Both the position numbers and the translations under genes were made by a program. Below are positions 29,572-39,286 of a DNA stretch of 64,000 nucleotides, in pieces. The stretch is from JAWKRB01 sp041389885. GTDB lineage: Bacteria; Myxococcota_A; Polyangia; Polyangiales; Ga0077539. Location: NCBI GenBank assembly GCA_041389885.1, contig JAWKRB010000014.1, positions 148,136 through 212,135 of the forward strand. Reading direction: 5' to 3'. Under the pieces are notes generated by a model. The model did no database searches. It was given only the letters and a program-made list of their open reading frames with translations, and had not been told where the DNA came from. Position 1 is the stretch's first letter; each line of letters starts with the position of its first letter.

Positions 29572-30154
29572 GCCGCTCGCGGTCGAGCAAGAAGCCCAGG
29601 TTCTCGTGGTTCACCACGGCGTGCGCGATCATCGGCGCGAGCACCTCGCCGGTGATCAGGTAGAGCGCGGAGAACACCACGCCCATCACCGCGGCCATCA
29701 CGCTCCACGGGATCATGCGTCGGGACCAGGGCGCGTGGAGCAGACCGAAGCCCAGCGACGAGGCCATGACCGCGACGACCACGCCGTGCGAGTCGCGGAG
29801 CGTCGGCAGGAGGGCGCCGCGAAAGAAGAGCTCCTCGCCGATCGCCGCGGCGACGGTGAGTCCGACGAGCGTCGCGCGGTCGCGGGGGGTGCTCGCGAGG
29901 GCGTCGCGGAGCGCGAGGTAGAGCCCCTGGCCCCAGCGAGGTCCCCGGGCCAACGCCCGCGACACGGCGCCCGCGACGACGCCGGTGAGCGCGCCCAGGG
30001 AGGCCGACAGCGGTAGCGCGATGGCGTGGGTGCCCGCCAGCGGCGCGCCGTCGTGGAGCGCGCTCGCCCCCAGGGCGTCGCGCCACACCACCGCGACGAC
30101 GGCGAACAGCCCGTAGATGACCGCGGCGATGTGAAGCCGGGAAGGGTTCTTCAA
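29558..30154 (-). CDS. CPBP-family (CAAX/Rce1-like) intramembrane metalloprotease
   Basis: 198 residues. I used TTG 30154 as start because no ATG or GTG fits and GGAGA lies about eight bases upstream. Motif 1 is AAIGEELFFRGALLPTL (the EExxxR pattern). Motif 2 is SSLGFGLLHAP, and motif 3 is APMIAHAVVNHENLG (HxxxN). Several membrane helices surround these. The family includes prenyl-protein proteases and bacteriocin self-immunity proteins. The role here is unknown. Its 3' end overlaps the tonB end by 14 bases. Confidence 0.85.
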   Translation of the reverse strand: MKNPSRLHIAAVIYGLFAVVAVVWRDALGASALHDGAPLAGTHAIALPLSASLGALTGVVAGAVSRALARGPRWGQGLYLALRDALASTPRDRATLVGLTVAAAIGEELFFRGALLPTLRDSHGVVVAVMASSLGFGLLHAPWSRRMIPWSVMAAVMGVVFSALYLITGEVLAPMIAHAVVNHENLGFLLDRERPTKP

Positions 30155-30271
30155 TCGCAGGTCTCCGCCGCTCAGGCAGCTAGCACCTGCGCGGTGCGGA
30201 CGCAACGCGGCCCGCGCATGGGAGCGCGCGGATTGACGCGCCCTCCGAGGGGCGGCGAGACTCTCGGCCGA

Positions 30272-31777
30272 ATGGATCTCAACAGCACCGAGACCGGCAC
30301 CCGGGTTCTGATTGTCGACGACGAGCGCGTGATCCGAGAGGTCTTGGCGGATTTTCTCTCGCTGGAGGGCTTCTGGGTTCGCACGGCGGAAGACGGGGCG
30401 GCCGCGATCAGCGAGCTCGACGCGCGGCCCTACGACCTGGTGATCTCGGACCTGAAGATGCCCAACGTGTCGGGCCTGGAGCTCCTGGAGCATATCTCGA
30501 AGCACCACCCCAACACGGTCACGATCATCATGACGGCCTTCGGCACCGTCGAGACCGCGATCGACGCGATGAAGCGCGGCGCGTACGACTACGTGCTCAA
30601 GCCCTTCAGGGTGCAGGAGGTGATGCTCCTGGTGCACCGCGCGCTGGAGAAGCAGCGCCTCGCGGCGGAGAACCTCAGGCTGCGCGAGGCCATCTCCCTC
30701 TACAAGGTCTCTGAGGCCATCGCGGCGTCGCTCTCGCTCGACGAGGTGCTGAGCACCGTGGGCGACGCGGCGGTGCACGACGTCGGGGCCGACCTCGCGA
30801 TCGTGCTCCTCGACGACGGCGAGGGGGGCGTGTTCGAGCGCCTGCGTCGGCAGAGCGCGACCTTCGTGGGCTCGCTCATGCGCGACGGCGCCGAGCTCAC
30901 CCTCGACGCCGGGGGCATCGCCGAGTACCTGGAGAGCGAGGTCACGCTGAACGTCGCCGGGGTGCGGGCGCTGCAGTTCGTCTCGAACGCGCCGGAGCAG
31001 CACCCGGTCAACGCGATCATGGCGGTGCCCCTGAAGATCCGCTCGCGCAGCGCGGGCTTCATCGTGGCGATGCGCTTCGACTGGGGCCGGCGCTTCGACG
31101 AGGGGCAGCGAAAGCTCCTCGCGTCGGTCGCGAGCCGCGCCGCCGCCGCCATCGAGAACGCCCGGCTCTACGAGGACCTCAAGGCGACCTTCAACCAGAC
31201 GATCCAGGGCCTGGCCCGCGCGATCGACAAGATGGACCGATACACCTCGGGGCACTCCGACCGGGTGGCGACGTACTCGCGGCTCCTCGCGCAAAAGCTG
31301 GGGCTCCCCCCTGATCAGGTGGAGATCGTGCGGCAGGCGGCGCTGATGCACGACATCGGCAAGATCGGGTGCGTGCTGAACCTCAACAAGGCCGGCAAGC
31401 TCTCCGCCGAGGACTACGAGATCTTCAAGCGCCACCCGGGTTACGGGCGGGAGATTCTTGAGCCGATCAAGTTCCTTCACCCCATCCTGCCCGGCGTTCA
31501 CGCGCACCACGAGCGGTGGGACGGCAAGGGCTACCCCGTGGGCATCGCCGGCGACGAGATCCCCCTGATCGCGAGGATCATCTCCGTGGCAGACACCTAC
31601 GACGCGATGACGAGCGACCGGAGCTACCGCCGCGCCCTGCCGCATGAGGTCGCGATCAACGAGGTCGAGAAGTGCTCCGGGAGCCAGTTCGACCCCGACT
31701 GCGCCAACCCCTTCCTCGAGGTCATCGAGACCGACCGCGAGGAGCGCCTCGCGCGCGGCGAGGCCGTGCCGGAGTAG
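30272..31777 (+). CDS. Response regulator with REC, GAF and HD-GYP domains (probable cyclic-di-GMP phosphodiesterase)
   Basis: 501 residues from ATG 30272. The receiver domain at about 10-125 has the phospho-acceptor Asp60 in VISDLKMPN and the conserved Thr and Lys (IIMTAFGT, VLKPFR). A GAF-like domain spans about 145-300. The HD-GYP domain has HDIGKIG at about 360, HHERWDGKGYP at about 411-421 and ISVADTYDAMTSDRSYR, so the metal ligands and the GYP loop are intact. It should hydrolyse cyclic-di-GMP after phosphorylation. No cognate kinase gene is adjacent. The kinase at 35143 is four genes downstream. Confidence 0.93.
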   Translation: MDLNSTETGTRVLIVDDERVIREVLADFLSLEGFWVRTAEDGAAAISELDARPYDLVISDLKMPNVSGLELLEHISKHHPNTVTIIMTAFGTVETAIDAMKRGAYDYVLKPFRVQEVMLLVHRALEKQRLAAENLRLREAISLYKVSEAIAASLSLDEVLSTVGDAAVHDVGADLAIVLLDDGEGGVFERLRRQSATFVGSLMRDGAELTLDAGGIAEYLESEVTLNVAGVRALQFVSNAPEQHPVNAIMAVPLKIRSRSAGFIVAMRFDWGRRFDEGQRKLLASVASRAAAAIENARLYEDLKATFNQTIQGLARAIDKMDRYTSGHSDRVATYSRLLAQKLGLPPDQVEIVRQAALMHDIGKIGCVLNLNKAGKLSAEDYEIFKRHPGYGREILEPIKFLHPILPGVHAHHERWDGKGYPVGIAGDEIPLIARIISVADTYDAMTSDRSYRRALPHEVAINEVEKCSGSQFDPDCANPFLEVIETDREERLARGEAVPE

Positions 31778-31804
31778 GCGGCCTGGGCTAGAGTGCCTGG
31801 GATC

Positions 31805-32386
31805 ATGCCCATCCGACGCTCGCTCGCGCCCGGCCTGCTGCTCGCCGCACCGCGGCTGGGCGACCCCAATTTTGAGCGCACCGTCGTGCTCCTGGCGCGT
31901 CACGACGAGAGCGGCGCGCTCGGGTGGATCGTGAACGGCCGCGCGGTGGGGGAGGTGCGCGAGCTGCTGGCGAGCTCAATGCTCCTCCCCGAGGGATCGG
32001 AGGTGCCCGAGTCGCCGGCGCTCTCGCGGGTGGCGAGGGTGGGCGGCCCGGTCGCGCCCGAGTCGGGGTGGGTGATGTACCTCCGGGGCGCGGGCGCGCT
32101 GCCCGGTGAGATCGACGTGGGCGACGAGCTCGCGGTGACCGGCGACCTGAGCGCGCTGCGCACGGTGGTCGCCGAGGCGCGCGGCGATTTCAGGCTCCTG
32201 GTGGGCTACGCGGGCTGGTCGCCGGGGCAGCTCGACGACGAGCTGCGCGCGGGCTCGTGGCTCCCCGCCGACGTCGACGCCGAGCTCGTCGTCTCCGACG
32301 CCGAGGACCTCTGGGAGCGCGCCTACCACCGCACCATCGGCGCCGCGCCCGCGGCCTTCGTCTCAGCCCGAGGCGGCAGCGCGTGA
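31805..32386 (+). CDS. YqgE/AlgH-family (UPF0301) protein
   Basis: 193 residues from ATG 31805. It begins LAPGLLLAAPRLGDPNFERTVVLLARHDESGALGWIVNG, the AlgH signature, and contains RVGGPVAPESGWVMYLRG and FRLLVGYAGWSPGQLDDELRAGSWL. The family is widespread and of uncertain biochemical role. Some members affect regulation of exopolysaccharide. The 3' end overlaps the next gene by GTGA. Confidence 0.93.
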   Translation: MPIRRSLAPGLLLAAPRLGDPNFERTVVLLARHDESGALGWIVNGRAVGEVRELLASSMLLPEGSEVPESPALSRVARVGGPVAPESGWVMYLRGAGALPGEIDVGDELAVTGDLSALRTVVAEARGDFRLLVGYAGWSPGQLDDELRAGSWLPADVDAELVVSDAEDLWERAYHRTIGAAPAAFVSARGGSA

Positions 32387-35139
32387 CCCGGGCCCGCGCC
32401 GCGCTCGCCGTGGCGGTGCTCTCCCTCGCGCCGCGCGCGGACGCTGACCCCGCCGCCGCGAGGGCGGCGATGCTCCGCGGCGACTTCGAGGCCGCCGAGC
32501 GCGCGCTCGCGAGGCCGCGTGCCGCCGAGCGCGCCACTGCCTCGCTGCTGCGCGCGCGCATCGCGATGGAGACCGGTCGATACGACGACGCCGCGCGGCT
32601 CGCGGCGGCCGTGCCGCGGGGCCCGCTGCGCGCGCAGGCCGCGACCCTCGAGGGCGAGGCCCTGGCGGCGCAGGGGCGCTACGACGACGCGCTGGTCCGC
32701 TGGGGCGCGGCGGGCGAGCGCGCGTGGCGGGCTCGGGGTCTCGCCGCGGTGTGGCTCCGTCGACTCGGCCGCGACGAGGACGCGAGGGAGGCCGCCAACC
32801 CGCTCCTCGACGCGTACAACGACGCGGTCGACGCGCGCCCCGGGGCGAGGGTCTCGCTGCTGCGCGACGCCGAATTTCTCACCTCGCTCTCGCTGGCCGC
32901 GCGCGCCCTCGGCGCCACGCGCGACGCGAACCGAGCGCTCAACGAGGCGCTCCGCGCCTCGCCCGACGACGTCGAGGCGCAGCTCGCGCAGGCGGACCTC
33001 ATGCGCTCCACCGAGGACTACGAGCCGGCGGGCGAGGCCGTGACCGCGGCGCTTCGCGTCTCGCCCCGCAGCGCGCGCGCGCTGGTCCTCCGCGCCCGCC
33101 TCCGGCTGCTGAGCGGGCATGAGCTGGGGCGCGCGCGCGACGACCTCGACGCCGCCGCGCGGGTGAACCCGCGCGTCCCGCTGGCCTTTGCCCTGCGCGC
33201 GATGATCGCGCTGCGCGACGGCGACGCGGCCGAGGCGGAGCGCGCCCTCGCGTCGGGCGAGGCGGTGAACCCTCGCGACCTCGACCTGCTCTCGGTGCGG
33301 GCTGCGCTGCGCTTTCAGCGCGGCGACCTGCCGGGGTGCCGCGCCGCGCTCGACGCGCTCCACGCCGTCGCGCCGGCCTACGCCGACGGGTATCAGTTCC
33401 TCGCCGAGGTGGCCGATTTCGAGCACCGCTACGCCGAGGTCGCGGAGATCCTCGCCGAGGCCGCGGCGCGCCCGCGGCTCGCGGCAGACCGCGAGGGCGC
33501 CGCGAGGACGCGGGCTTCGCTGGGCATGAACCTCCTCCGCATGGGGCGCGAGTCCGAGGCGCTCGAGGCGCTGCGCGGGTCGTTCGAGACGTCTCGCCAC
33601 AACGTGCGCGTGGCCAACGTGCTCAACCTGTACGAGCGGGTGCTCGCCGACGAGTACGTCACCGAAGACGCTGGGCCGCTGCGCGTTCGCATGCACCGGG
33701 CCGAGGCGCCGGTGCTCCGTCGGCACGTCCCGGCCCTGCTGCGGGGCGCCTACGCGGACATGGTGAGGCGCTACGGCTTCACGCCGCAGGGACCCCTGTC
33801 GGTCGAGCTCTACGCGTCGACGGAGCACTTCTCGGTGCGCACCTCGGGGGTGCCCGAGGTGGGCGTGCAGGGCGTGTGCTTCGGGCGGGTGGTGACGGCG
33901 CTCTCGCCGCGCGCGGGCGCCTTCAACTGGGCGCAGATCGTGTGGCACGAGCTCGCGCATGTCTTCGCGCTTCAGCGCTCGCGCTCGCGCGTGCCCCGGT
34001 GGTTCACCGAGGGGCTCAGCGAGTGGGAGACCGCGCGACACGACCCCCGCTGGGCGCGCGAGGACGACCCGATGCTCTGGCGCGCGCTGCGCGAGCAGCG
34101 GGTGCCGCGGGTCGCGGGCTTCAACCGGGCGTTCACGCAGGCGCGGAGCGGCGGCGACATGATGCTGGCGTACTACGCGGCCTCGCGGCTGGTGACCTTC
34201 ATGATCGAGCGCTTCGGCTTCGACCGGGTGGTCTCCGCGCTCCCGCTGTGGGGAGAGGGGCTCGAGACGCCGGAGGTGATCCGTCGCGCGCTGGGCGTGA
34301 GCGCCGAGCGCCTCGACGAGCTCTTTCTCGCCTCGCTGCGCGCGCGGCTCGCTCGCTACGAGGGCACCTTCGACGTCGACCCGTCGGCGTACCGCGACCG
34401 AGACGCGTTGGAGGCGCGGGCGCGCGCGGCCCCCGACGACGCCGACGCGCGGGCCGCCGCGGCGATGGCGGCCCTCGTCGCGGGCGACGCCGCCGCGGCG
34501 GCGGTCCACGCCGAGCGGTCGATTCGGTTGATCGGCGCGCAGCCCCTCGCGCGGTGGGTGCGGGCCGCGCTGGCGATGCGCGCGGGCGACGCGGCCGCGG
34601 CGCTGGCCGAGGTGAGCGCGATGCGCGAGGGGGGCGCAGACGGGTACGCCGTGCGTCTCGTCGAGGCGACCGCGGCGCGCGCCGCTCGGGACGCGCGCCG
34701 TGAGGAGGAGGCCCTCACCGCGGCGACGCGCCTGGACCCGACGCAGGTCGAGCCCATGCGCAGGCTCGCCGCGCTGCAGGCCCGGCGGGGGCGCGCCGAC
34801 GAGGAGGCCGCGCTGCTGCGTCGGGTGGTGGGCCTCGATCAGCACGACCGCGAGAGCCTCGCGACGTTGCTCGCTCGAGACGTCGCGGCGTCGCGGTGGA
34901 GCGAGGTCCTCGCGCTCGCCGAGCACGCGATGCACCTCGACCCCGAGCGCGCGTCGACGCACCTCGCCATCGCGCAGGCGGCGCAGGAGACGGGGGACGT
35001 CGCGCGGGCCGTGAGCGCCCTCGAGGAGGCCGCGCTGCTCGCGCCGGGCCTGGCCGCGGCGGTTCAGCGCCGGGTCTCGGAGCTTCGTCAGGGGCGGCGG
35101 GGCATGCCCCCGCTCGAGGCGCCCGAGGCGCGGGAGTAG
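32383..35139 (+). CDS. Large TPR protein with a peptidase MA-like metalloprotease domain
   Basis: 918 residues from GTG 32383, with an N-terminal signal-like stretch (RARAALAVAVLSLAPRADA). TPR-like helical repeats occupy about 25-430. A gluzincin-type protease domain follows, with HELAH at 522-526 and FTEGLSEWE about 18 residues later supplying the third ligand, as in the DUF1570/peptidase MA-like families. Further TPR-like repeats run from about 680 to the end. It is likely periplasmic or surface-exposed. The substrate is unknown. It is coupled to the AlgH-like gene and followed after three bases by a kinase gene. Confidence 0.82.
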   Translation: MTRARAALAVAVLSLAPRADADPAAARAAMLRGDFEAAERALARPRAAERATASLLRARIAMETGRYDDAARLAAAVPRGPLRAQAATLEGEALAAQGRYDDALVRWGAAGERAWRARGLAAVWLRRLGRDEDAREAANPLLDAYNDAVDARPGARVSLLRDAEFLTSLSLAARALGATRDANRALNEALRASPDDVEAQLAQADLMRSTEDYEPAGEAVTAALRVSPRSARALVLRARLRLLSGHELGRARDDLDAAARVNPRVPLAFALRAMIALRDGDAAEAERALASGEAVNPRDLDLLSVRAALRFQRGDLPGCRAALDALHAVAPAYADGYQFLAEVADFEHRYAEVAEILAEAAARPRLAADREGAARTRASLGMNLLRMGRESEALEALRGSFETSRHNVRVANVLNLYERVLADEYVTEDAGPLRVRMHRAEAPVLRRHVPALLRGAYADMVRRYGFTPQGPLSVELYASTEHFSVRTSGVPEVGVQGVCFGRVVTALSPRAGAFNWAQIVWHELAHVFALQRSRSRVPRWFTEGLSEWETARHDPRWAREDDPMLWRALREQRVPRVAGFNRAFTQARSGGDMMLAYYAASRLVTFMIERFGFDRVVSALPLWGEGLETPEVIRRALGVSAERLDELFLASLRARLARYEGTFDVDPSAYRDRDALEARARAAPDDADARAAAAMAALVAGDAAAAAVHAERSIRLIGAQPLARWVRAALAMRAGDAAAALAEVSAMREGGADGYAVRLVEATAARAARDARREEEALTAATRLDPTQVEPMRRLAALQARRGRADEEAALLRRVVGLDQHDRESLATLLARDVAASRWSEVLALAEHAMHLDPERASTHLAIAQAAQETGDVARAVSALEEAALLAPGLAAAVQRRVSELRQGRRGMPPLEAPEARE

Positions 35140-35142
35140 TCG

Positions 35143-37065
35143 GTGCGGCGAAGATCCCGCTCGGTGCGCTCGGAGGTGCTCGCGGGCTTCGCGACGCTCA
35201 TCGTGACCTTCGGCGCCGTCGCGCTCTACGCGCTCGTGCGGCAGCGCGCCGCGGTGGCCGCCGTGCGCCTAGCCGACGAGAGCTACCAGCGCCTCCACGA
35301 GCGCCTCGCCGAGATGCGCGCGAACCAGGGGATCATGAACACCCTCGTCGACCGTATCATCGACGAGCGCGACCGCGTGAACTCGCGCACCTGGATCGGC
35401 CTCGCCCGCAGCGCCCGACGCGCGCGCACCGCCGAGGCGAGGCAGATCGCCGCCGCCGGCCTGACGCTGGCCCGCAGCCAGGACGACGTGCGCCTGCTGC
35501 GCCGCGCCGTGGCGGTCTTCGACGACGTCGACGCCAACCACCTCGCCGACGAGCCGAAGTTCGAGCGCTTCTTTCGCGCGCTCTCGACCGCGGAGCTCGA
35601 TGAGGCGCAGCGGCTCCGGCAGGAGATCCTGGCCCGCGAAGGCCGCAGCGAGGACGAGCTCGGGCGGCTCATGCGCGACCTCCAGACCCGCGTCGCGCGC
35701 CTCGCCGACGAGGCCGACGCGCAGCAGCGGGAGAGCCTCAAGCTCCTGGGGCTCGCCATCGCGGTCGCCTGCGTGCTGGGCACGCTCACCGCGCTCCGCG
35801 CCGACCGCACGCTGCGCCCCCTCGCGCAGCTGCGAGACCGCGCGCAGGCGGTGGCGAGGGGCGACCTCTCGGCGGCGCCCGCTCCGGAGCGCGACGACGA
35901 GATCGGCGAGCTGGCGACGGAGTTCGAGCGCATGGTGCTCGCGGTGCGGGGGCGCGACGCGAAGCTGCGCGAGGCGAACACCGAGATCCGCGCGGCGGAG
36001 CGGCACCTGGAGCAGGTGGTCTCGAGCCTCCGCGCCGCGGTGATCGTGGTGCGCGCCGACCGCACCGTCGAGAGCGCCAACGCCGCGGCGTCGCGCCTCG
36101 AGGCGCGCGACGACCTCGTGGGCGCGGGCGTCGAGGACACGCGGCTGGGCGCCCTCCCGCAGGTTCGAGAGGCGGTCTCGACGGCGCTCGCGGGCGGCGG
36201 CGCCACCGCGCTCGACGCCGTCGAGGTCGGCGAGCGGGTGCTCGACGTCGCCGTCGCGCCCTTCGTGCTGGGGGAGGGGGGCGCCCTCGGCGCGCTGGTG
36301 GTCGCGGACGACGTGACGGAGCGCGAGCGCGCGCGCCGGCGGCTGCTCCAGGCGGAGCGCCTCGCGGCGATCGGGCGCATGGCCGCGCACGTGACCCACG
36401 AGGTGAGGAACCCGCTCTCGTCGATGGCGCTCAACGCCGAGATGCTCGCCGACGAGCTACAGGCCGAGCCCAGCGCCGAGTCGCTGGGCCTGGTGCGCGC
36501 GATCCAGCGGGAGATCGACCGGCTCACGGGGATCACCGAGGAGTACCTCCGCGTCGCGAGGCTGCCGAGCCCGCGGCTGGAGCCCGAGGACCTGGGCGCG
36601 CTGGTCCATGAGACCGCGGCGTTCACGGCGGTGGAGATGCGAGGCGCGGGCGTCGAGCTCGAGGTGCGGGTCGCCAAGGTCCTGCCGCTGGTGATGCTCG
36701 ACGAGTCGCAGCTCAGGCAGGCGCTGCTGAACCTCCTGCGCAACGCGCGCGAAGCCGTCGAGCGGGGAGACGGCCCCGCGCGGAGGATCACCATCGAGGC
36801 TAGGGAGCGGGAGGGGCGGGTCGAGCTCTCGGTGGCAGACAGCGGCGACGGGATCTCGGACGAGGCTCGTGAGCACCTCTTCGAGCTCTTCTTCACCACC
36901 CGCCCCAGGGGCACGGGCCTGGGCCTGCCCCTCACGCGAGAGATCGTCCTCGCGCACGGGGGGACGATCCACGCCGAGCGGGCCTCGCCGGCGGACGGGG
37001 GCGGCGCGCGCTTCGTGATACTGCTCCCGGTCTCCGGCGAGCCTCCGGAGGAGGAGACGGGATGA
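35143..37065 (+). CDS. Membrane sensor histidine kinase (HAMP-PAS-HisKA-HATPase)
   Basis: 640 residues from GTG 35143. Transmembrane helices lie at about 8-30 and about 197-217, enclosing a helical sensor region. A HAMP segment follows (LRPLAQLRDRAQAVARGDLS). A PAS-like region spans about 285-395. The phospho-acceptor is His419 in THEVRNPLSSMALNAEML. The catalytic domain shows the N box LLNLLRNAREAV and the G boxes VADSGDGIS and RGTGLGLPLTREIV. No response regulator is adjacent, so it is an orphan kinase. The 3' end overlaps rph by ATGA. Confidence 0.93.
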   Translation: MRRRSRSVRSEVLAGFATLIVTFGAVALYALVRQRAAVAAVRLADESYQRLHERLAEMRANQGIMNTLVDRIIDERDRVNSRTWIGLARSARRARTAEARQIAAAGLTLARSQDDVRLLRRAVAVFDDVDANHLADEPKFERFFRALSTAELDEAQRLRQEILAREGRSEDELGRLMRDLQTRVARLADEADAQQRESLKLLGLAIAVACVLGTLTALRADRTLRPLAQLRDRAQAVARGDLSAAPAPERDDEIGELATEFERMVLAVRGRDAKLREANTEIRAAERHLEQVVSSLRAAVIVVRADRTVESANAAASRLEARDDLVGAGVEDTRLGALPQVREAVSTALAGGGATALDAVEVGERVLDVAVAPFVLGEGGALGALVVADDVTERERARRRLLQAERLAAIGRMAAHVTHEVRNPLSSMALNAEMLADELQAEPSAESLGLVRAIQREIDRLTGITEEYLRVARLPSPRLEPEDLGALVHETAAFTAVEMRGAGVELEVRVAKVLPLVMLDESQLRQALLNLLRNAREAVERGDGPARRITIEAREREGRVELSVADSGDGISDEAREHLFELFFTTRPRGTGLGLPLTREIVLAHGGTIHAERASPADGGGARFVILLPVSGEPPEEETG

Positions 37066-37817
37066 GGGTTGACGGTCGGCGCGCGGACGAGCTCCGCGGT
37101 CTGAGCTTCGAGGTCGGTTGGAAGACGCAGGGCGACGGGAGCTGCCTGGTGCGCTCGGGGGGCACGGTGGTCCTCTGCGTCGCGTCGGTCGACGAGGGCG
37201 TGCGGGAGTTTCTCCGCGGACGGGGGCAGGGCTGGGTCACCGCGGAGTACCTCATGCACCCGAGGGCCGGCGCGAGGCGGCAGTCGAGAGATGGGTTCAA
37301 CGGCCGATCGCTCTCGGGGCGGTCGCAGGAGATCGCGCGGCTCATCGGCCGGTCGCTGCGCGCCGTGGTCGACCTGAAGGCCCTCGGGGAGCGCACGATC
37401 ACCCTCGACTGCGACGTGATCGAGGCCGACGGCGGCACCCGCACCGCGAGCGTGAACGGCGCCATGGTCGCCCTCGCGGTGGCGCTGAGCTCGCTGCAGG
37501 CCAAAGGGGCGCTCCCGCGTCCGTGCCTGCTCGGCGTGGCGTCTGGGGTGAGCGCCGGGCTGGTCGACGGCGCCGCGCTGCTCGACCTCTGCTACCGCGA
37601 AGACCACGTGGCCGACATGGACCTCAACGTCGTCGCCGACGACGCGGGGCGCCTGATCGAGCTGCAGGCCTCGGCCGAGTCGAGCCCCTTGGCGCGCGAG
37701 GCCGTCGACGGCCTGGTCTCGCTCGCGCTCAAGGGCGCCGCCACGATCTTCGAGGCCCAGCGCGCGGCCCTCGAGGGCGCGGGGGTGAGCCTCGGCGCGC
37801 TGCGCGCCGCGCCGTGA
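37062..37817 (+). CDS. rph: Ribonuclease PH
   Basis: 251 residues, slightly longer than usual. It starts MRVDGRRADELRGLSFEVGW and contains GWVTAEYLMHPRAGARRQSRD, LIGRSLRAVVDLKALGERTITLDCDVIEADGGTRTASVNGA and the DLCYREDHVADMDLNVV segment, all typical. It trims tRNA 3' ends by phosphorolysis. The rdgB gene follows one gene later, a common pairing. It is translationally coupled to the kinase through ATGA. Confidence 0.95.
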   Translation: MRVDGRRADELRGLSFEVGWKTQGDGSCLVRSGGTVVLCVASVDEGVREFLRGRGQGWVTAEYLMHPRAGARRQSRDGFNGRSLSGRSQEIARLIGRSLRAVVDLKALGERTITLDCDVIEADGGTRTASVNGAMVALAVALSSLQAKGALPRPCLLGVASGVSAGLVDGAALLDLCYREDHVADMDLNVVADDAGRLIELQASAESSPLAREAVDGLVSLALKGAATIFEAQRAALEGAGVSLGALRAAP

Positions 37818-37847
37818 AGTTGCCGCGGCGCGCGGCGGATCCCTACG

Positions 37848-38615
37848 ATGAGGGCGCTCATGCGCTGGCAAGCCTTCGTCGCACCGCTCCTCGTCGCCTC
37901 GCTCGGGGCGGCGATCGCCATCGGGCAGCCGGTGTCGAGGCGTCCTCGCGCGCCTGAGGCGGCGCGCGACGCGGCGCCCGTCTGCGCGGCGCCGGTAGAC
38001 GCCGCGGCGGAGCCGGAGCGGGCCGACGACCCCTGCCAGCGCGTGGTCCGCGCGGTGCGGTTCGAGCGCCCCGCCGAGGCCGAGCGGGCGTGGGCCGAGT
38101 GCCGGGGCCAGAAGGCCCCCGCGGGGCGCGTGCTGGTGGAGGACGACCTCCGGTCGCTCGAAGACGCCACCGAGGCGCTGCACGGCCTGCGGCGCGGCGA
38201 CGGCGCGTTCTGCGTGGCGCCCTCCGCGCCCTTTGATTTCACCGCCGCGCTCGCAGGGGCCCGCGACACGCGCCGGTGCTTCGTGGCCCTCGATCGCCTC
38301 CTCCGATCGGAGGACGCCATGATCCGCTTTCTGCTCGCCGACGGCTACGCGGCGGGACGGCTCGCGGCGAGGGGGCGCGCCGATGTCGTGGCCTTGCGGC
38401 GCAACCCCAGGCACGCGAACCCGGGGAGCGCCGCGGAGCAGGAGCAGGTCGCCCTCGCGCGCCTCGTGGGCCGCCACTTCATGCGGACCTGCCGCTGCTT
38501 CCCTGGTCCGCAGCCGGTCGCGATGACGGCGGTGCGCGCGATGAGGCTCCCGCGCACGGTCGAGGCGGTGCTCCTGCGGGGGATCGCCGAGCGCGGCGAG
38601 GGGGAGGCGCCGTGA
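37848..38615 (+). CDS. Predicted secreted hypothetical protein
   Basis: 255 residues. A signal-like segment (WQAFVAPLLVASLGAAIAIG) is followed by a charged Ala-rich protein with several Cys residues (VCAAP, DPCQR, ECRGQ, AFCVA, RCFVA, TCRCFPG) that could be disulfide-bonded in the periplasm. The closing CRCFPGPQP resembles a heme or metal site only weakly. I recognise no family. It lies between rph and rdgB and overlaps rdgB by GTGA. Confidence 0.65.
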   Translation: MRALMRWQAFVAPLLVASLGAAIAIGQPVSRRPRAPEAARDAAPVCAAPVDAAAEPERADDPCQRVVRAVRFERPAEAERAWAECRGQKAPAGRVLVEDDLRSLEDATEALHGLRRGDGAFCVAPSAPFDFTAALAGARDTRRCFVALDRLLRSEDAMIRFLLADGYAAGRLAARGRADVVALRRNPRHANPGSAAEQEQVALARLVGRHFMRTCRCFPGPQPVAMTAVRAMRLPRTVEAVLLRGIAERGEGEAP

Positions 38616-39223
38616 GCCCTCCGCGCTGGCTCCTGGCGACGAACAACCACGGAAAGCGAGCGGAGTTCCTCGCCCTGCTCCCCGGCGTCGAGCTGGTGTC
38701 GCTGCGCGAGGTCGGCATCGGCGAGCTCGACGAGCCCCACGCCGACTTCGTGTCGAACGCCGCGGCGAAGGCCCGCGAGGCGTCGCGGCGCTCGGGGCTC
38801 CCGAGCCTCGCCGACGACTCGGGGATCTGCGTGGACGCGCTCGCGGGAGCTCCTGGGGTGTTCTCGGCGCGCTTCGGCGGCGCGCACGGCGACGACGCGG
38901 AGAACCGCAGGCGACTGCTCCTCGCGCTCGCGGGGGTGCCCGCCGCGCGCCGGGGCGCGCGCTTTCGCTGCGCCCTCGCGCTCGCCGATGTCGCCGGAGC
39001 TCTGGGCGATCGGGTGCTCCTCGCCCAGGGGACCGTCGAGGGCTTCGTGGCCGCCGCGCCGAGGGGAGCCGGGGGATTCGGCTACGATCCGCTGTTCGTT
39101 CCCCTGGGCGGGGATCGCACCCTGGCCGAGCTCGACGACGCGCAGAAGTCCGCGCTGTCGCATCGGGGGATCGCCGCCCGCGCCATCGCGCCCGTGCTCG
39201 CGTCGTACGCCGCGAGGCGCTGA
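38612..39223 (+). CDS. rdgB: Non-canonical purine NTP pyrophosphatase (RdgB/HAM1 family)
   Basis: 203 residues from GTG 38612. The family strings are LLATNNHGKRAEF (SxNxxKxxE-like substrate loop), LADDSGICVDALAGAPGVFSARFGG, FRCALAL, GAGGFGYDPLFVP and KSALSHRGIAARAI. The enzyme removes ITP and XTP from the nucleotide pool. It is translationally coupled to the preceding gene, in the rph region. Confidence 0.94.
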   Translation: MSPPRWLLATNNHGKRAEFLALLPGVELVSLREVGIGELDEPHADFVSNAAAKAREASRRSGLPSLADDSGICVDALAGAPGVFSARFGGAHGDDAENRRRLLLALAGVPAARRGARFRCALALADVAGALGDRVLLAQGTVEGFVAAAPRGAGGFGYDPLFVPLGGDRTLAELDDAQKSALSHRGIAARAIAPVLASYAARR

Positions 39224-39286
39224 GCGCCGTCGCGCCGCGCAACAGTGGAGATTTCGGCGTCGACTGCCGTACTGTGGTCGTCGAGC

